Of a stretch of DNA of 64,000 bases, positions 17,542-25,856 are shown in pieces. Source of the DNA: Ruegeria sp. R14_0 (lineage in GTDB: Bacteria; Pseudomonadota; Alphaproteobacteria; Rhodobacterales; Rhodobacteraceae). The stretch is from assembly GCF_017743975.1 (NCBI RefSeq), contig NZ_JAGHRC010000002.1:62001-126000 (forward strand), written 5' to 3'. A model generated the notes under the pieces. It saw nothing but the letters and a program-made list of their open reading frames with translations. It searched no databases and was not told where the DNA came from. A program made the position numbers and the translations under genes. Numbering within the stretch: the first letter of the stretch is position 1; every line of letters begins with the position of its first letter.

Positions 17542-17994
17542 CTAATCCATATGCGCCAGTCGTCGAAGCATTTTGCGTAGCAGGTCCGTTTCCTCTGCAG
17601 AAAACAATCCCGCGAGTTTTGCGTCATATGCCTGCGCGACCTTGCGTAAATCGCGATATGCCGCTTGACCGGCAGATGTCAATGCCAGCTGTTCCACCCG
17701 ACGGTCGGCGGCATCACGCGAACGCACCAGGTATCTGCGTTCTTCCAGTTTTGAGACCGAGCGGCTGATCTTGGTTTTGTGGATCCGAGCGCGCAAGCCA
17801 ATCTCTTTTGCGGTCATCTCGCCGTAGTTGCCCAAGTGAAACAATACCCGCCACTCGGTCCGCAGCATCCCATACCGATCCTTATAGACCTGCTGAAACT
17901 CTAACGAGCTTTCCTCGGCGGCCCGGTTTAGCAAGTAGGGCAGGAAATCTTGCGGATCAAACTCATCTTTTTTGTCGGAAACGTCTTGTGTCAT
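17542..17994 (-). CDS. MarR family transcriptional regulator
   Basis: 150-residue winged-helix dimeric regulator. The helix-turn-helix region GEMTAKEIGLRARIHKTKISRSVSKLEERRY and the wing VRSRDAADRRVEQLALTSAG are clear. It is transcribed divergently from hmgA with only 57 bases between start codons, a typical arrangement for a local repressor released by an aromatic ligand. Nested inverted repeats lie in that gap. I infer control of the homogentisate genes. Confidence 0.88.
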   Translation of the reverse strand: MTQDVSDKKDEFDPQDFLPYLLNRAAEESSLEFQQVYKDRYGMLRTEWRVLFHLGNYGEMTAKEIGLRARIHKTKISRSVSKLEERRYLVRSRDAADRRVEQLALTSAGQAAYRDLRKVAQAYDAKLAGLFSAEETDLLRKMLRRLAHMD

Positions 17995-17995
17995 C

Positions 17996-18030
17996 CTTGT
18001 TAGTTACAAAATCAACTATTATCCGACAAG
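17996..18030. promoter_or_regulatory. Candidate MarR operator between marR and hmgA
   Basis: TAGTT (18001-18005) and AACTA (18014-18018) form an inverted repeat spaced by eight AT-rich bases, nested inside CTTGT (17996-18000) and ACAAG (18026-18030). The position, between divergent starts at 17994 and 18052, suits a site that represses both genes. No experimental support; this rests on symmetry and location only. Confidence 0.45.
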
Positions 18031-18051
18031 CAGCAAACGGAGGAATACGGA

Positions 18052-19407
18052 ATGAATCGTCAGACCGATCCGCATAAATTGAACCAGGCCAGCACGCCTG
18101 TTGGCACCCATGCGGGCTATATGCCCGGCTTCGGAAATGATTTTGAGACCGAGGCGCTGCCCGGCGCTTTGCCTCAGGGTATGAACAGTCCGCAGCGCTG
18201 CAATTACGGCCTCTATGGTGAACAGCTGAGCGGTACGGCCTTTACCGCCAATCCGCCCGAACGCACATGGTGCTATCGCATCCGCCCCTCGGTAAAGCAC
18301 TCGCATCGTTACGAAAAGATCGACCTGCCCCATTGGAAATCCGCCCCTTGCGTCGACCCTGACGTGATCAGTCTGGGCCAGTACCGTTGGGACGCGGTGC
18401 CTCATTCTGATGAGGGGCTGACCTGGCTGACCGGCATGCGTACGATGACAACGGCGGGCGATGTGAACACGCAGGTGGGAATGGCCAGCCACATCTACCT
18501 GGTCACCGAGTCCATGGTGGATGACTATTTCTTCTCGGCCGATTCCGAGATGCTGGTGGTGCCACAAGAAGGTCGCCTGCGGTTTGCGACCGAATTGGGC
18601 ATCATTGATGTCGAACCCAAGGAAATCGCCATCATCCCGCGCGGTCTGGTCTATCGGGTCGAAGTTCTTGAGGGTCCTGCCCGCGGTTTTGTCTGCGAGA
18701 ACTACGGTCAGAAATTCGAACTGCCGGGCCGCGGTCCGATCGGGGCAAATTGCATGGCCAATCCGCGCGATTTCAAAGCGCCCGTGGCAGCGTTTGAAGA
18801 CCGCGAGGTGCCCTCGACCGTTACCGTCAAATGGTGTGGGCAATTCCACACGACGAAGATCAACCAAAGCCCTCTGGACGTGGTCGCCTGGCACGGCAAT
18901 TACGCGCCCTACAAGTACGACCTGCGCACCTATTGCCCGGTCGGCGCGATCCTGTTCGACCACCCGGACCCGTCGATCTTTACCGTGCTGACCGCCCCCT
19001 CCGGCCAACCGGGCACAGCCAATATCGACTTTGTTCTGTTCCGCGAACGCTGGATGGTGGCCGAGGATACGTTCCGCCCGCCCTGGTACCACAAGAACAT
19101 CATGTCCGAGCTGATGGGCAACATCTATGGCCAGTACGACGCCAAACCGCAGGGATTTGTTCCCGGCGGAATGAGCCTGCACAACATGATGCTGCCGCAC
19201 GGACCGGATCGCGAGGCGTTCGAAAAGGCCTCAAACGCCAACCTGGGCCCGGACAAACTGGACAATACCATGTCCTTCATGTTCGAAACCCGGTTCCCGC
19301 AGCATCTGACGCCCTTTGCCGCCAAAGAGGCTCCGTTGCAGGACGACTACATTGACTGCTGGACCTCTCTTGAGAAAAAGTTCGACGGAACCCCGGGCAA
19401 AAAGTGA
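18052..19407 (+). CDS. hmgA: Homogentisate 1,2-dioxygenase
   Basis: 451-residue non-haem iron dioxygenase that opens the ring of homogentisate to maleylacetoacetate in tyrosine and phenylacetate-type catabolism. The N-terminal [20 protein letters not shown] and the C-terminal iron site [20 protein letters not shown] (His and Glu ligands) with [15 protein letters not shown] (His ligand) are intact. GGAGGA stands before the ATG. It heads an operon with a LysE exporter and fahA. No maleylacetoacetate isomerase was seen in this window, so it is encoded elsewhere or the step is spontaneous or glutathione-driven. Confidence 0.96.
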   Translation: MNRQTDPHKLNQASTPVGTHAGYMPGFGNDFETEALPGALPQGMNSPQRCNYGLYGEQLSGTAFTANPPERTWCYRIRPSVKHSHRYEKIDLPHWKSAPCVDPDVISLGQYRWDAVPHSDEGLTWLTGMRTMTTAGDVNTQVGMASHIYLVTESMVDDYFFSADSEMLVVPQEGRLRFATELGIIDVEPKEIAIIPRGLVYRVEVLEGPARGFVCENYGQKFELPGRGPIGANCMANPRDFKAPVAAFEDREVPSTVTVKWCGQFHTTKINQSPLDVVAWHGNYAPYKYDLRTYCPVGAILFDHPDPSIFTVLTAPSGQPGTANIDFVLFRERWMVAEDTFRPPWYHKNIMSELMGNIYGQYDAKPQGFVPGGMSLHNMMLPHGPDREAFEKASNANLGPDKLDNTMSFMFETRFPQHLTPFAAKEAPLQDDYIDCWTSLEKKFDGTPGKK

Positions 19408-19414
19408 GGCCGAG

Positions 19415-20038
19415 ATGAGCTTTGATATCTGGTTAACCTATGTGGCCACGGTCTTGCTGCTGATGAGTACGCCAGGTCCCAGCCAGTTGCTGATGCTGTC
19501 CAACTCCGCGACCAACGGCCTGGGCCGGGGCATTTTTACGGCTGCCGGGGACCTCACGGCCAATTTGCTGCAAATGCTGGCGGCAGGGCTTGGGTTGGCT
19601 GCAATCATCGCAGCCTCGGGTACAGCGCTGGCTGTGATCAAATGGCTGGGCGTTGCTTATCTGGTGTTCCTGGGGGTCAAGATGATCCTCAAGGCGGACC
19701 GCAAGACAACGCAGACGGCCCCCCGCGCCAGCCGCAAATCGCTGTGGATGCAGGGCTTTGTCACATCGGCCGCCAACCCAAAGGCAGTCGTGTTCTTTGC
19801 CGCCCTCTTTCCACTTTTCATCGACGGCACGCTTCCGTTCTGGCCCCAATTCGCCATTCTCTCGGTCACCTACCTGACGCTTGATGGGCTATTCCTGACA
19901 GCTTATGGCGGCAGCGCCAGCTGGCTGGCCACGCGGCTCAAAGGCTCTGCCCGGCTGTGGCTGGACCGCACCGGCGGTGGGTTCATGATTCTGGCCGCTC
20001 TCCTGCTGGGACTGAAATCCCTGCGGGATGCCCAATAA
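19415..20038 (+). CDS. LysE family exporter within the homogentisate operon
   Basis: 207-residue inner-membrane protein of the LysE/RhtB amino-acid exporter family, with about six membrane spans. The N-terminal motif VLLLMSTPGPSQLLMLSNS and FVTSAANPKAVVFFAALFP match the family. The start at 19415 lies seven bases after the hmgA stop, and fahA follows 22 bases downstream. Its presence between two catabolic genes suggests export of an aromatic amino acid or intermediate, which is inference. Confidence 0.86.
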   Translation: MSFDIWLTYVATVLLLMSTPGPSQLLMLSNSATNGLGRGIFTAAGDLTANLLQMLAAGLGLAAIIAASGTALAVIKWLGVAYLVFLGVKMILKADRKTTQTAPRASRKSLWMQGFVTSAANPKAVVFFAALFPLFIDGTLPFWPQFAILSVTYLTLDGLFLTAYGGSASWLATRLKGSARLWLDRTGGGFMILAALLLGLKSLRDAQ

Positions 20039-20060
20039 CTCAATAACGTAAGGATCACAG

Positions 20061-21317
20061 ATGTCTCTGATGAAATCCTGGGTGGTCTCGGCCAACGATG
20101 CCGACCACCCGTTCCCCCTGAATAACCTGCCCTATGGTGTCTTCTCGACCGAAGGCGAAGATCCACGCTGCGGCGTCGCAATCGGCGACATGATCCTGGA
20201 CGTCACCGCAGCCGAAGCCGAAGGGCTGATCACGCTTGCGGATGAGCCGCTGTTTGACCTGCCCTTCTGGAATCCGTTGATGGAAGAAGGTCCCGCCGTT
20301 TGGACCGCCCTGCGCAACCGGCTGACCGCGCTCTTGGCCGAAGGGGCGGAAGACCAAGAAACGGTCGAACCTTTGCTGGTCGGCCAAAGTGATGCAGAAA
20401 TGCACATGCCGTTTGCTGTCAGCGAATACACCGATTTCTACGCGGGCCGGCATCACGCCCAAAACGTGGGCACCATGTTCCGTGGTCCTGAAAATGCCCT
20501 GCCCCCGAACTGGCTGCACATCCCGATCGGTTACAATGGCCGTGCCTCATCCGTCGTGGTGTCCGGCACGGATATCCGCCGCCCTTGGGGTCAGCTCAAG
20601 TCACCCGATCATGACCGTCCTTCATTCCTGCCAAGCCGCCGCTTTGACATCGAGCTCGAGATGGGCGCAATCGTGGGCACACCTTCGGATGGTCCCATCA
20701 CCGTGCAAGAGGCAGATGACAACATCTTTGGCTATGTCCTGCTGAACGACTGGTCCGCACGCGACATCCAGGCCTGGGAATACCAACCTCTTGGACCCTT
20801 CCAGGCCAAAGCCACCGCAACCTCGATAAGTCCCTGGATCGTGACCAAAGCCGCGCTGGAGCCCTTCCGCTGCGATACGCCCGCTCGTGAACACGAGCTG
20901 CTGGATCATCTCAAGGATTGCGGACCGATGCTGTATGACATCGATCTGGAAGTCACGATGGCCCCGGATGGCAAGGACGCCACGACCATCGCCCGGACGA
21001 ACTACAAAGAGATGTACTACTCTGCGGCGCAACAGCTGGCACATCACGCGACATCGGGATGCCCGATGAATACCGGTGATCTTCTGGGATCGGGCACCAT
21101 CTCGGGCCCGACCAAGCCTGAACGCGGTTCGCTGCTGGAGCTCAGTTGGGGCGGTAAAGAACCGCTGACACTGGATACAGGCGACACGCGCAACTTTATC
21201 GAGGACGGCGATACCCTGACCCTGACGGGCCAAGCCCGTGGCGATGGGTACACGATTGGTTTTGGTGATTGCACCGGCACCGTACTGCCCGCACTCGAAG
21301 ACCCGTTCAAGCGCTGA
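20061..21317 (+). CDS. fahA: Fumarylacetoacetase
   Basis: 418-residue metal-dependent hydrolase that splits fumarylacetoacetate to fumarate and acetoacetate, ending tyrosine/homogentisate breakdown. Landmarks are SEYTDFYAGRHHAQNVG (metal Asp and catalytic His), FDIELEMGAIVGTPSDG (two metal Glu) and LNDWSARDIQAWEYQPLGPF (metal Asp). The length equals the eukaryotic-type enzyme (about 420), not the short FAH-domain hydrolases. It follows hmgA and the LysE exporter on the same strand. Confidence 0.95.
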   Translation: MSLMKSWVVSANDADHPFPLNNLPYGVFSTEGEDPRCGVAIGDMILDVTAAEAEGLITLADEPLFDLPFWNPLMEEGPAVWTALRNRLTALLAEGAEDQETVEPLLVGQSDAEMHMPFAVSEYTDFYAGRHHAQNVGTMFRGPENALPPNWLHIPIGYNGRASSVVVSGTDIRRPWGQLKSPDHDRPSFLPSRRFDIELEMGAIVGTPSDGPITVQEADDNIFGYVLLNDWSARDIQAWEYQPLGPFQAKATATSISPWIVTKAALEPFRCDTPAREHELLDHLKDCGPMLYDIDLEVTMAPDGKDATTIARTNYKEMYYSAAQQLAHHATSGCPMNTGDLLGSGTISGPTKPERGSLLELSWGGKEPLTLDTGDTRNFIEDGDTLTLTGQARGDGYTIGFGDCTGTVLPALEDPFKR

Positions 21318-21691
21318 AGAAACTAAGCCAGCGCGCAACTTTTGTTGGCTGCATCGCAATGAACCTGGACGGGTTCATTGCCGATGAGGCGGGCAGCAGC
21401 GCAATCTGGAACTGCCTGACGTCGCACAACATTCTGTGCGGCATCTTGCAAATCGATTGCAACATCAAAGGCTGACCCAGATCGCCAAGGCCTATGCGTT
21501 CCGGGCAGGCTAAAGAGTAGGCACGGTTGCCGCGGCCCGGCAGCCCTGCTGGGGTGAGGAAGTCAGCCAAACTTGATCCAGATCGTTTTTCGTCAGCGGA
21601 TTAAGTGGAATCATGGACTCAAAGCCTTTGGCACACCTGTGTTGAAGTTCGAACCTTGCGCCCTCGGCGCCAGAGTATTGGGGGAGAACCC
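21318..21691. other. Gap between fahA and the flavin hydroxylase gene
   Basis: 374 bases with no intact gene. The first part carries a fragment that reads like the start of a dihydrofolate-reductase-family protein (listed separately). The remainder, roughly 21480-21690, has a 68-codon frame on the minus strand without a family I recognise. A promoter for the downstream hydroxylase probably lies here, but no clear boxes were found. Confidence 0.4.
21335..21475 (+). pseudogene. Possible remnant of a dihydrofolate-reductase-family (RibD C-terminal-like) gene
   Basis: The translation ATFVGCIAMNLDGFIADEAG resembles the N-terminus of DHFR-like proteins (pattern hydrophobic strand, then A-M-S-L-D-G-F-I-A). 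The match lasts about 28 codons, then becomes unrelated sequence and stops at 21475, far short of a full protein of about 180 residues. No ribosome site is evident. I take it as a decayed 5' fragment; chance similarity is possible because the region is short. Confidence 0.35.
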
Positions 21692-23302
21692 ATGAACAAG
21701 ATCTTCGAAGTTCCACTCTATCCCTACGAACGCAGCCCTGATCAGGACGCGGCGACCTCGGTGCGTCACAAGGTGATCGTGATCGGCGCGGGGCCGGTTG
21801 GACTGGCGGCAGCTATTGATCTGGCCCAGCAAGGTGTTGAAACCGTAGTGCTGGATGACAATGACAAGGTCAGTTTCGGCAGTCGCGCGATCTGTTTCTC
21901 GCAACGCTCACTGGAAATCGCCGACCGTTTGGGTGCCGGACGCAAGCTGGTTGAAAAAGGGGTGCTCTGGGATGCGGGCAAAGTCTATTTTGACAACCGG
22001 CAGGTCTATGAGTTCAACCTGCAACCAGATACGGGTTATGGAAACCCGGCCTTCATCAATCTCCAGCAGTATTACATGGAAAAGGCCCTTGTCGAGCGGG
22101 TACGGGAATTGCAGGCCGACGGCGCACCCATTGAAATTCGGGGGCAGAACAAGGTCGAAGCCATCGGCACGCACGACGATCATGTCACGCTGGAAGTCGA
22201 AACGCCCGAAGGCCCCTATAACGTCGAGGCCGACTGGCTGATCGCCAGCGACGGTGCGAACTCTCCAACCCGCCGGATGCTGGGTCTGGATTTCGAAGGA
22301 CGCGTCTTCGAGGACAACTTTCTGATCGCCGACGTGGAGATGCAGGCCGATTACCCGACCGAGCGCTGGTTCTGGTTCGATCCGCCCTTCAATCGCGGAC
22401 AATCCGCTTTGCTGCACAAACAGCCGGACAACGTTTGGCGGATTGACTTGCAGTTGGGGAACGACATCGACCCCGAACAGGAAAAACAACCCGAAAAGGT
22501 TATTCCAAGGCTAAAGGAAATGCTCGGCGAGGATGTCGACTTCGAACTGGAATGGGTTTCGATTTATACATTCCAATGCCGCCGTATGGAGCGGTTCCGG
22601 CATGGCCGTGTGCTGTTTGCGGGCGACAGTGCCCACCAAGTCAGTCCATTCGGAGCGCGCGGGGCCAATTCAGGCCTGCAGGACGCGGACAACCTGTGCT
22701 GGAAGCTGAAACTGGTCATCGACGGCAAAGCGCCTGAACTGTTTCTGGACAGCTACAGCCGAGAGAGGGTTGAGGCCGCGGACGAAAACATCCGTATGTC
22801 CACACTCTCGACCGAGTTCATTACGCCGAAATCCGACATGTCACGCCTGTTGCGGGACGCCGTTCTGGACCTTAGCGAGCACTACGAATTCGCCCGCCCG
22901 CTGGTGAATTCCGGTCGTCTCAGCACGCCGTGCGCCTATTCTGGTTCGCCCCTCAGTTCAGCCGATGCGCTGAACGGACCTGAGGTGACGCGGCCGGGCT
23001 CGGCCTGCCCCGATGCGCCACTGGGTGATGAGTTTCTGCTGCCGAAACTGGCGGGGCAGTTCACCTTGCTGACGATTGATGCGGATGCGCCTGACAGCCT
23101 CGAGGAAGGCGGAGTTACGGCCACGCGGTTGGCCCTGTCCGTCAAGGACGATCTGACGTTGGAGCTTAAGCGCAGGTATCTGGGGGATGCACCCAGCGCA
23201 GTGTATCTGATCCGTCCCGACCAGCACGTAGCCGCCCGCCGCGACAAGTTCGAAGAAAACGCATTCCGGCAAGCGATCCGCCGGGCCACCGGTAAGGAGT
23301 AA
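21692..23302 (+). CDS. FAD-dependent aromatic hydroxylase (MhaA-like)
   Basis: 536-residue class A flavoprotein monooxygenase. It shows VIVIGAGPVGLAAAIDLAQQ (FAD Rossmann loop, residues 28-47), ASDGANSPTRR (DG motif) and GRVLFAGDSAHQVSPFGARG (GD motif). Such enzymes use NAD(P)H and O2 to hydroxylate phenolic rings. The location behind hmgA and fahA and the adjoining 66-residue protein copy the MhaA/MhaB arrangement known from Pseudomonas, in which 3-hydroxyphenylacetate becomes homogentisate. I infer that reaction; 3-hydroxyphenylpropionate-type substrates are an alternative. The start at 21692 has GGGGAG upstream. Confidence 0.8.
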   Translation: MNKIFEVPLYPYERSPDQDAATSVRHKVIVIGAGPVGLAAAIDLAQQGVETVVLDDNDKVSFGSRAICFSQRSLEIADRLGAGRKLVEKGVLWDAGKVYFDNRQVYEFNLQPDTGYGNPAFINLQQYYMEKALVERVRELQADGAPIEIRGQNKVEAIGTHDDHVTLEVETPEGPYNVEADWLIASDGANSPTRRMLGLDFEGRVFEDNFLIADVEMQADYPTERWFWFDPPFNRGQSALLHKQPDNVWRIDLQLGNDIDPEQEKQPEKVIPRLKEMLGEDVDFELEWVSIYTFQCRRMERFRHGRVLFAGDSAHQVSPFGARGANSGLQDADNLCWKLKLVIDGKAPELFLDSYSRERVEAADENIRMSTLSTEFITPKSDMSRLLRDAVLDLSEHYEFARPLVNSGRLSTPCAYSGSPLSSADALNGPEVTRPGSACPDAPLGDEFLLPKLAGQFTLLTIDADAPDSLEEGGVTATRLALSVKDDLTLELKRRYLGDAPSAVYLIRPDQHVAARRDKFEENAFRQAIRRATGKE

Positions 23303-23307
23303 GCGAT

Positions 23308-23508
23308 ATGGCCGATCTGATCCTCACCCCCAACTTGGACAATGCCGATAGTTTCTATGCCGACCTGGTGGCTGCTCATGACGGGCTGGACCGGCATGAC
23401 AGCGACGCTCTGAACGCGCGGCTGGTGCTGATACTGGCCAACCACATCGGCGATACAGCCGTATTGTCAGACGCGCTGAAAGCCGCGGCACTGAAAGACA
23501 CTCGATAG
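23308..23508 (+). CDS. DUF2783-type small protein, probable hydroxylase partner (MhaB-like)
   Basis: 66-residue helical protein starting five bases after the hydroxylase stop. The sequence LNLDNADSFYADLVAAHDGL-like start and LNARLVLILANHIGD match what I recall of the DUF2783 family. In Pseudomonas the 3-hydroxyphenylacetate 6-hydroxylase needs a small coupling protein (MhaB) of similar size coded next to the flavoprotein. I infer the same role: keeping electron transfer coupled to hydroxylation. Confidence 0.65.
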   Translation: MADLILTPNLDNADSFYADLVAAHDGLDRHDSDALNARLVLILANHIGDTAVLSDALKAAALKDTR

Positions 23509-23675
23509 TTTTGGAAGGCTGGAATGAGCGGCCAGCGGCGATCACCACAGCCTTGCCGAAATTAACCCGGACACCAACGCTCGCATGACCCTGCGCACAC
23601 AAGCTGTGTGTGGGCGCGAGTGGTCACACCGTCCGGCCGTGCTTACCTTCGTCGAAATCGTTGCAGGAGGTCCAG

Positions 23676-24011
23676 ATGCCCGAAATCACCGGCTATCACG
23701 CCCATGTCTATTTCGACGCCGACACGCAGGACACGGCCCGACAGGTCTGCGAAGAGGCTGCCCGTCTGTTTCCTGTACAAATGGGGCGGATGCATGCGAA
23801 AAATGTCGGCCCACACCCTAGGTGGAGCTGTCAGTTGGGCTTTGCGCCTGACGCTTTTGATCAGGTGATCCCGTGGCTGATGCTGAACCGGCAGGGCCTG
23901 ACTATCTTCACCCACCCGGAAACCGGCGACCATCTGGCGGATCACCGGGACCGGGCGGTTTGGATGGGCGAACTTCTAGAGCTTGACCTGTCGATTTTCG
24001 ACAAGGCTTAA
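23676..24011 (+). CDS. DOPA 4,5-dioxygenase family protein
   Basis: 111-residue protein of the bacterial/plant DOPA 4,5-dioxygenase family, small extradiol-type ring-cleavage enzymes. Histidine-rich motifs are visible: GYHAHVYFDA, MHAKNVGPHPRWSCQLGF and FTHPETGDHLADH. AGGAGG (23665-23670) sets the start at 23676. It follows the hydroxylase unit after 167 bases and is convergent with the acyl-CoA ligase (stops overlap). It may act on a catechol side product, but many such proteins have no demonstrated substrate. Confidence 0.75.
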   Translation: MPEITGYHAHVYFDADTQDTARQVCEEAARLFPVQMGRMHAKNVGPHPRWSCQLGFAPDAFDQVIPWLMLNRQGLTIFTHPETGDHLADHRDRAVWMGELLELDLSIFDKA

Positions 24012-25636
24012 TCCAACGCCCGCGCCTGATCCCGCAGTTTGAACTTCTGGATCTTACCAGTCGAGGTCTTGGGCAAAGCTCCGAACACCACGGACTTCGG
24101 GGCCTTGAAATGGGCCATGTTATCGCGGCAGAACCCAATGATCTCGGCTTCGGTCGCTTGCGCGTCCGGCTTCAGCTCGATGAAGGCACAGGGCGTTTCA
24201 CCCCATTTATCATCGGGGCGCGCCACCACCGCAGCCTCCATCACGGCGGGATGTTTATATAGAATATCCTCGACTTCGACCGACGAGATGTTCTCGCCAC
24301 CCGAAATGATGATGTCCTTGGACCGATCTTTGAGCGCGATGTAACCGTCCGGATGCATCACACCAAGATCACCCGAGGCAAACCAGCCACCTCGGAATGC
24401 TTTGTCCGTGGCCTCGGCGTTCTTCAGGTATCCTTTCATGACGACGTTGCCTTGCATGAAAATCTCGCCCATCGTTTCGCCATCAGCGGGCACTGGATCC
24501 AGCGTATCCGGGTCGGCTACCATCAACCCGGACAAGGCCGTATACCGCACGCCCTGACGCACCTTGAGCGCAGCGCGCTCTTCGGCACCCCTATCGTTCC
24601 ACTCGTCTTTCCAGGCGCATACGACAGAGGGACCATAGGTCTCGGTCAGACCATAGACGTGGGTAACCTCGATGCCCATGTTCTCCATGCTCTCGATTAC
24701 GGCCGCAGGCGGCGGGGCACCAGCTGTCATCACCTTGATCTCATGGTCGAAATCCTTGAGGTGATCGGGCGCGTTGGCCAGCATGTTCAGGACGATCGGC
24801 GCGCCGCAGAAATGCGTGACCTTCTCATCCCGGAACGCTGCATAGATTGGCTCGTCCCGAACAGCCCGCAGACAGACCGAGACCCCGGCATTCGCCGCCA
24901 TCGCCCAGGGGAAGCACCAACCGTTGCAATGGAACATCGGCAGGGTCCAAAGATAGACCGAGTGCTTGGGCATGTTCCAATCCAGCAGGTCCGATTGCGC
25001 GTTCAACGCAGCCCCTCTGTGATGATACACGACGCCTTTCGGGTTACCGGTCGTCCCCGAGGTATAATTCAGCGTGATCGCGTCCCATTCATCGTCAGGC
25101 AAGGACCAGTCAAATTCCGGGTCACCTTCGGCCAGCAGGGCGTCGTATGTCAGGCCACCCAGCTTTTCGCCACCGTCAAAGCTGGGGTCTTCGATGTCGA
25201 CGACCAGAATGTCGTGATCAACCTGTTTCAGCGCCTCTTTCACAACGCCCGAGAATTCAGGATCGACCAGCAAGGCCTTTGATTCCGCATGGTTCAGGAT
25301 GAAGGCGATGATCGGCGCGTCCAACCGGGTGTTGATCGCGTTCAGAACTGCCCCCGCCATTGGAACGCCAAAATGTGCCTCGTACATCTCGGGAATATTG
25401 GCGGCAATGATTGACACCGTGTCCCCGACCCCAAGCCCACGCGCGGACAAAGCGCCGGCCAATCGGCGACAGCGGGAATAGGTTTCGGCCCAGGCATAGC
25501 GGCGCGTGCCATAGATCACCGAAGGGTAATCCGGGTAGATCAGCGCCGTCCGCTCGATAAAACTCAGCGGTGACATCGGCGTGTAATTCGCGCGGCTTTT
25601 GTCCAAATGACGCTCATAGATATTGGCTTGTGTCAT
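24008..25636 (-). CDS. Acyl-CoA synthetase (AMP-forming)
   Basis: 542-residue adenylate-forming ligase that activates a carboxylic acid with ATP and CoA. Motifs: YTSGTTGNPKGVVYHHRG (phosphate loop), YGLTETYGPS (A5), ASGDLGVMHPDGYIALKDRS (A7/A8) and a C-terminal catalytic lysine in KTSTGKIQKFKLRD. The start at 25636 has GGGAGG upstream; the open frame continues to 26056 but that extra part is the shadow of the aminotransferase. It most resembles the short/medium-chain and plant AAE-type ligases, a group that also includes DmdB. The acid substrate is unknown; aromatic acids are possible given the neighbours. Confidence 0.85.
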   Translation of the reverse strand: MTQANIYERHLDKSRANYTPMSPLSFIERTALIYPDYPSVIYGTRRYAWAETYSRCRRLAGALSARGLGVGDTVSIIAANIPEMYEAHFGVPMAGAVLNAINTRLDAPIIAFILNHAESKALLVDPEFSGVVKEALKQVDHDILVVDIEDPSFDGGEKLGGLTYDALLAEGDPEFDWSLPDDEWDAITLNYTSGTTGNPKGVVYHHRGAALNAQSDLLDWNMPKHSVYLWTLPMFHCNGWCFPWAMAANAGVSVCLRAVRDEPIYAAFRDEKVTHFCGAPIVLNMLANAPDHLKDFDHEIKVMTAGAPPPAAVIESMENMGIEVTHVYGLTETYGPSVVCAWKDEWNDRGAEERAALKVRQGVRYTALSGLMVADPDTLDPVPADGETMGEIFMQGNVVMKGYLKNAEATDKAFRGGWFASGDLGVMHPDGYIALKDRSKDIIISGGENISSVEVEDILYKHPAVMEAAVVARPDDKWGETPCAFIELKPDAQATEAEIIGFCRDNMAHFKAPKSVVFGALPKTSTGKIQKFKLRDQARALD

Positions 25637-25856
25637 TTGCTGACCCTCCCTCTTCACTTCGGGCGAATTGAGCACAAACTTGTTCATCTGACAAATCCGT
25701 AAAAATACGGCGCGGCCATGGACTGGAATTACGGGATGATGCAATCTGGCCCTATCTCCGAAACAGCTTTCGCGGTGATCTGAGCCATCGAAAACACAAA
25801 GCCGGGATAGTCCATTTTTGGCAACCCGTGCACCAGCCATTCTGAAAGGACATGTC

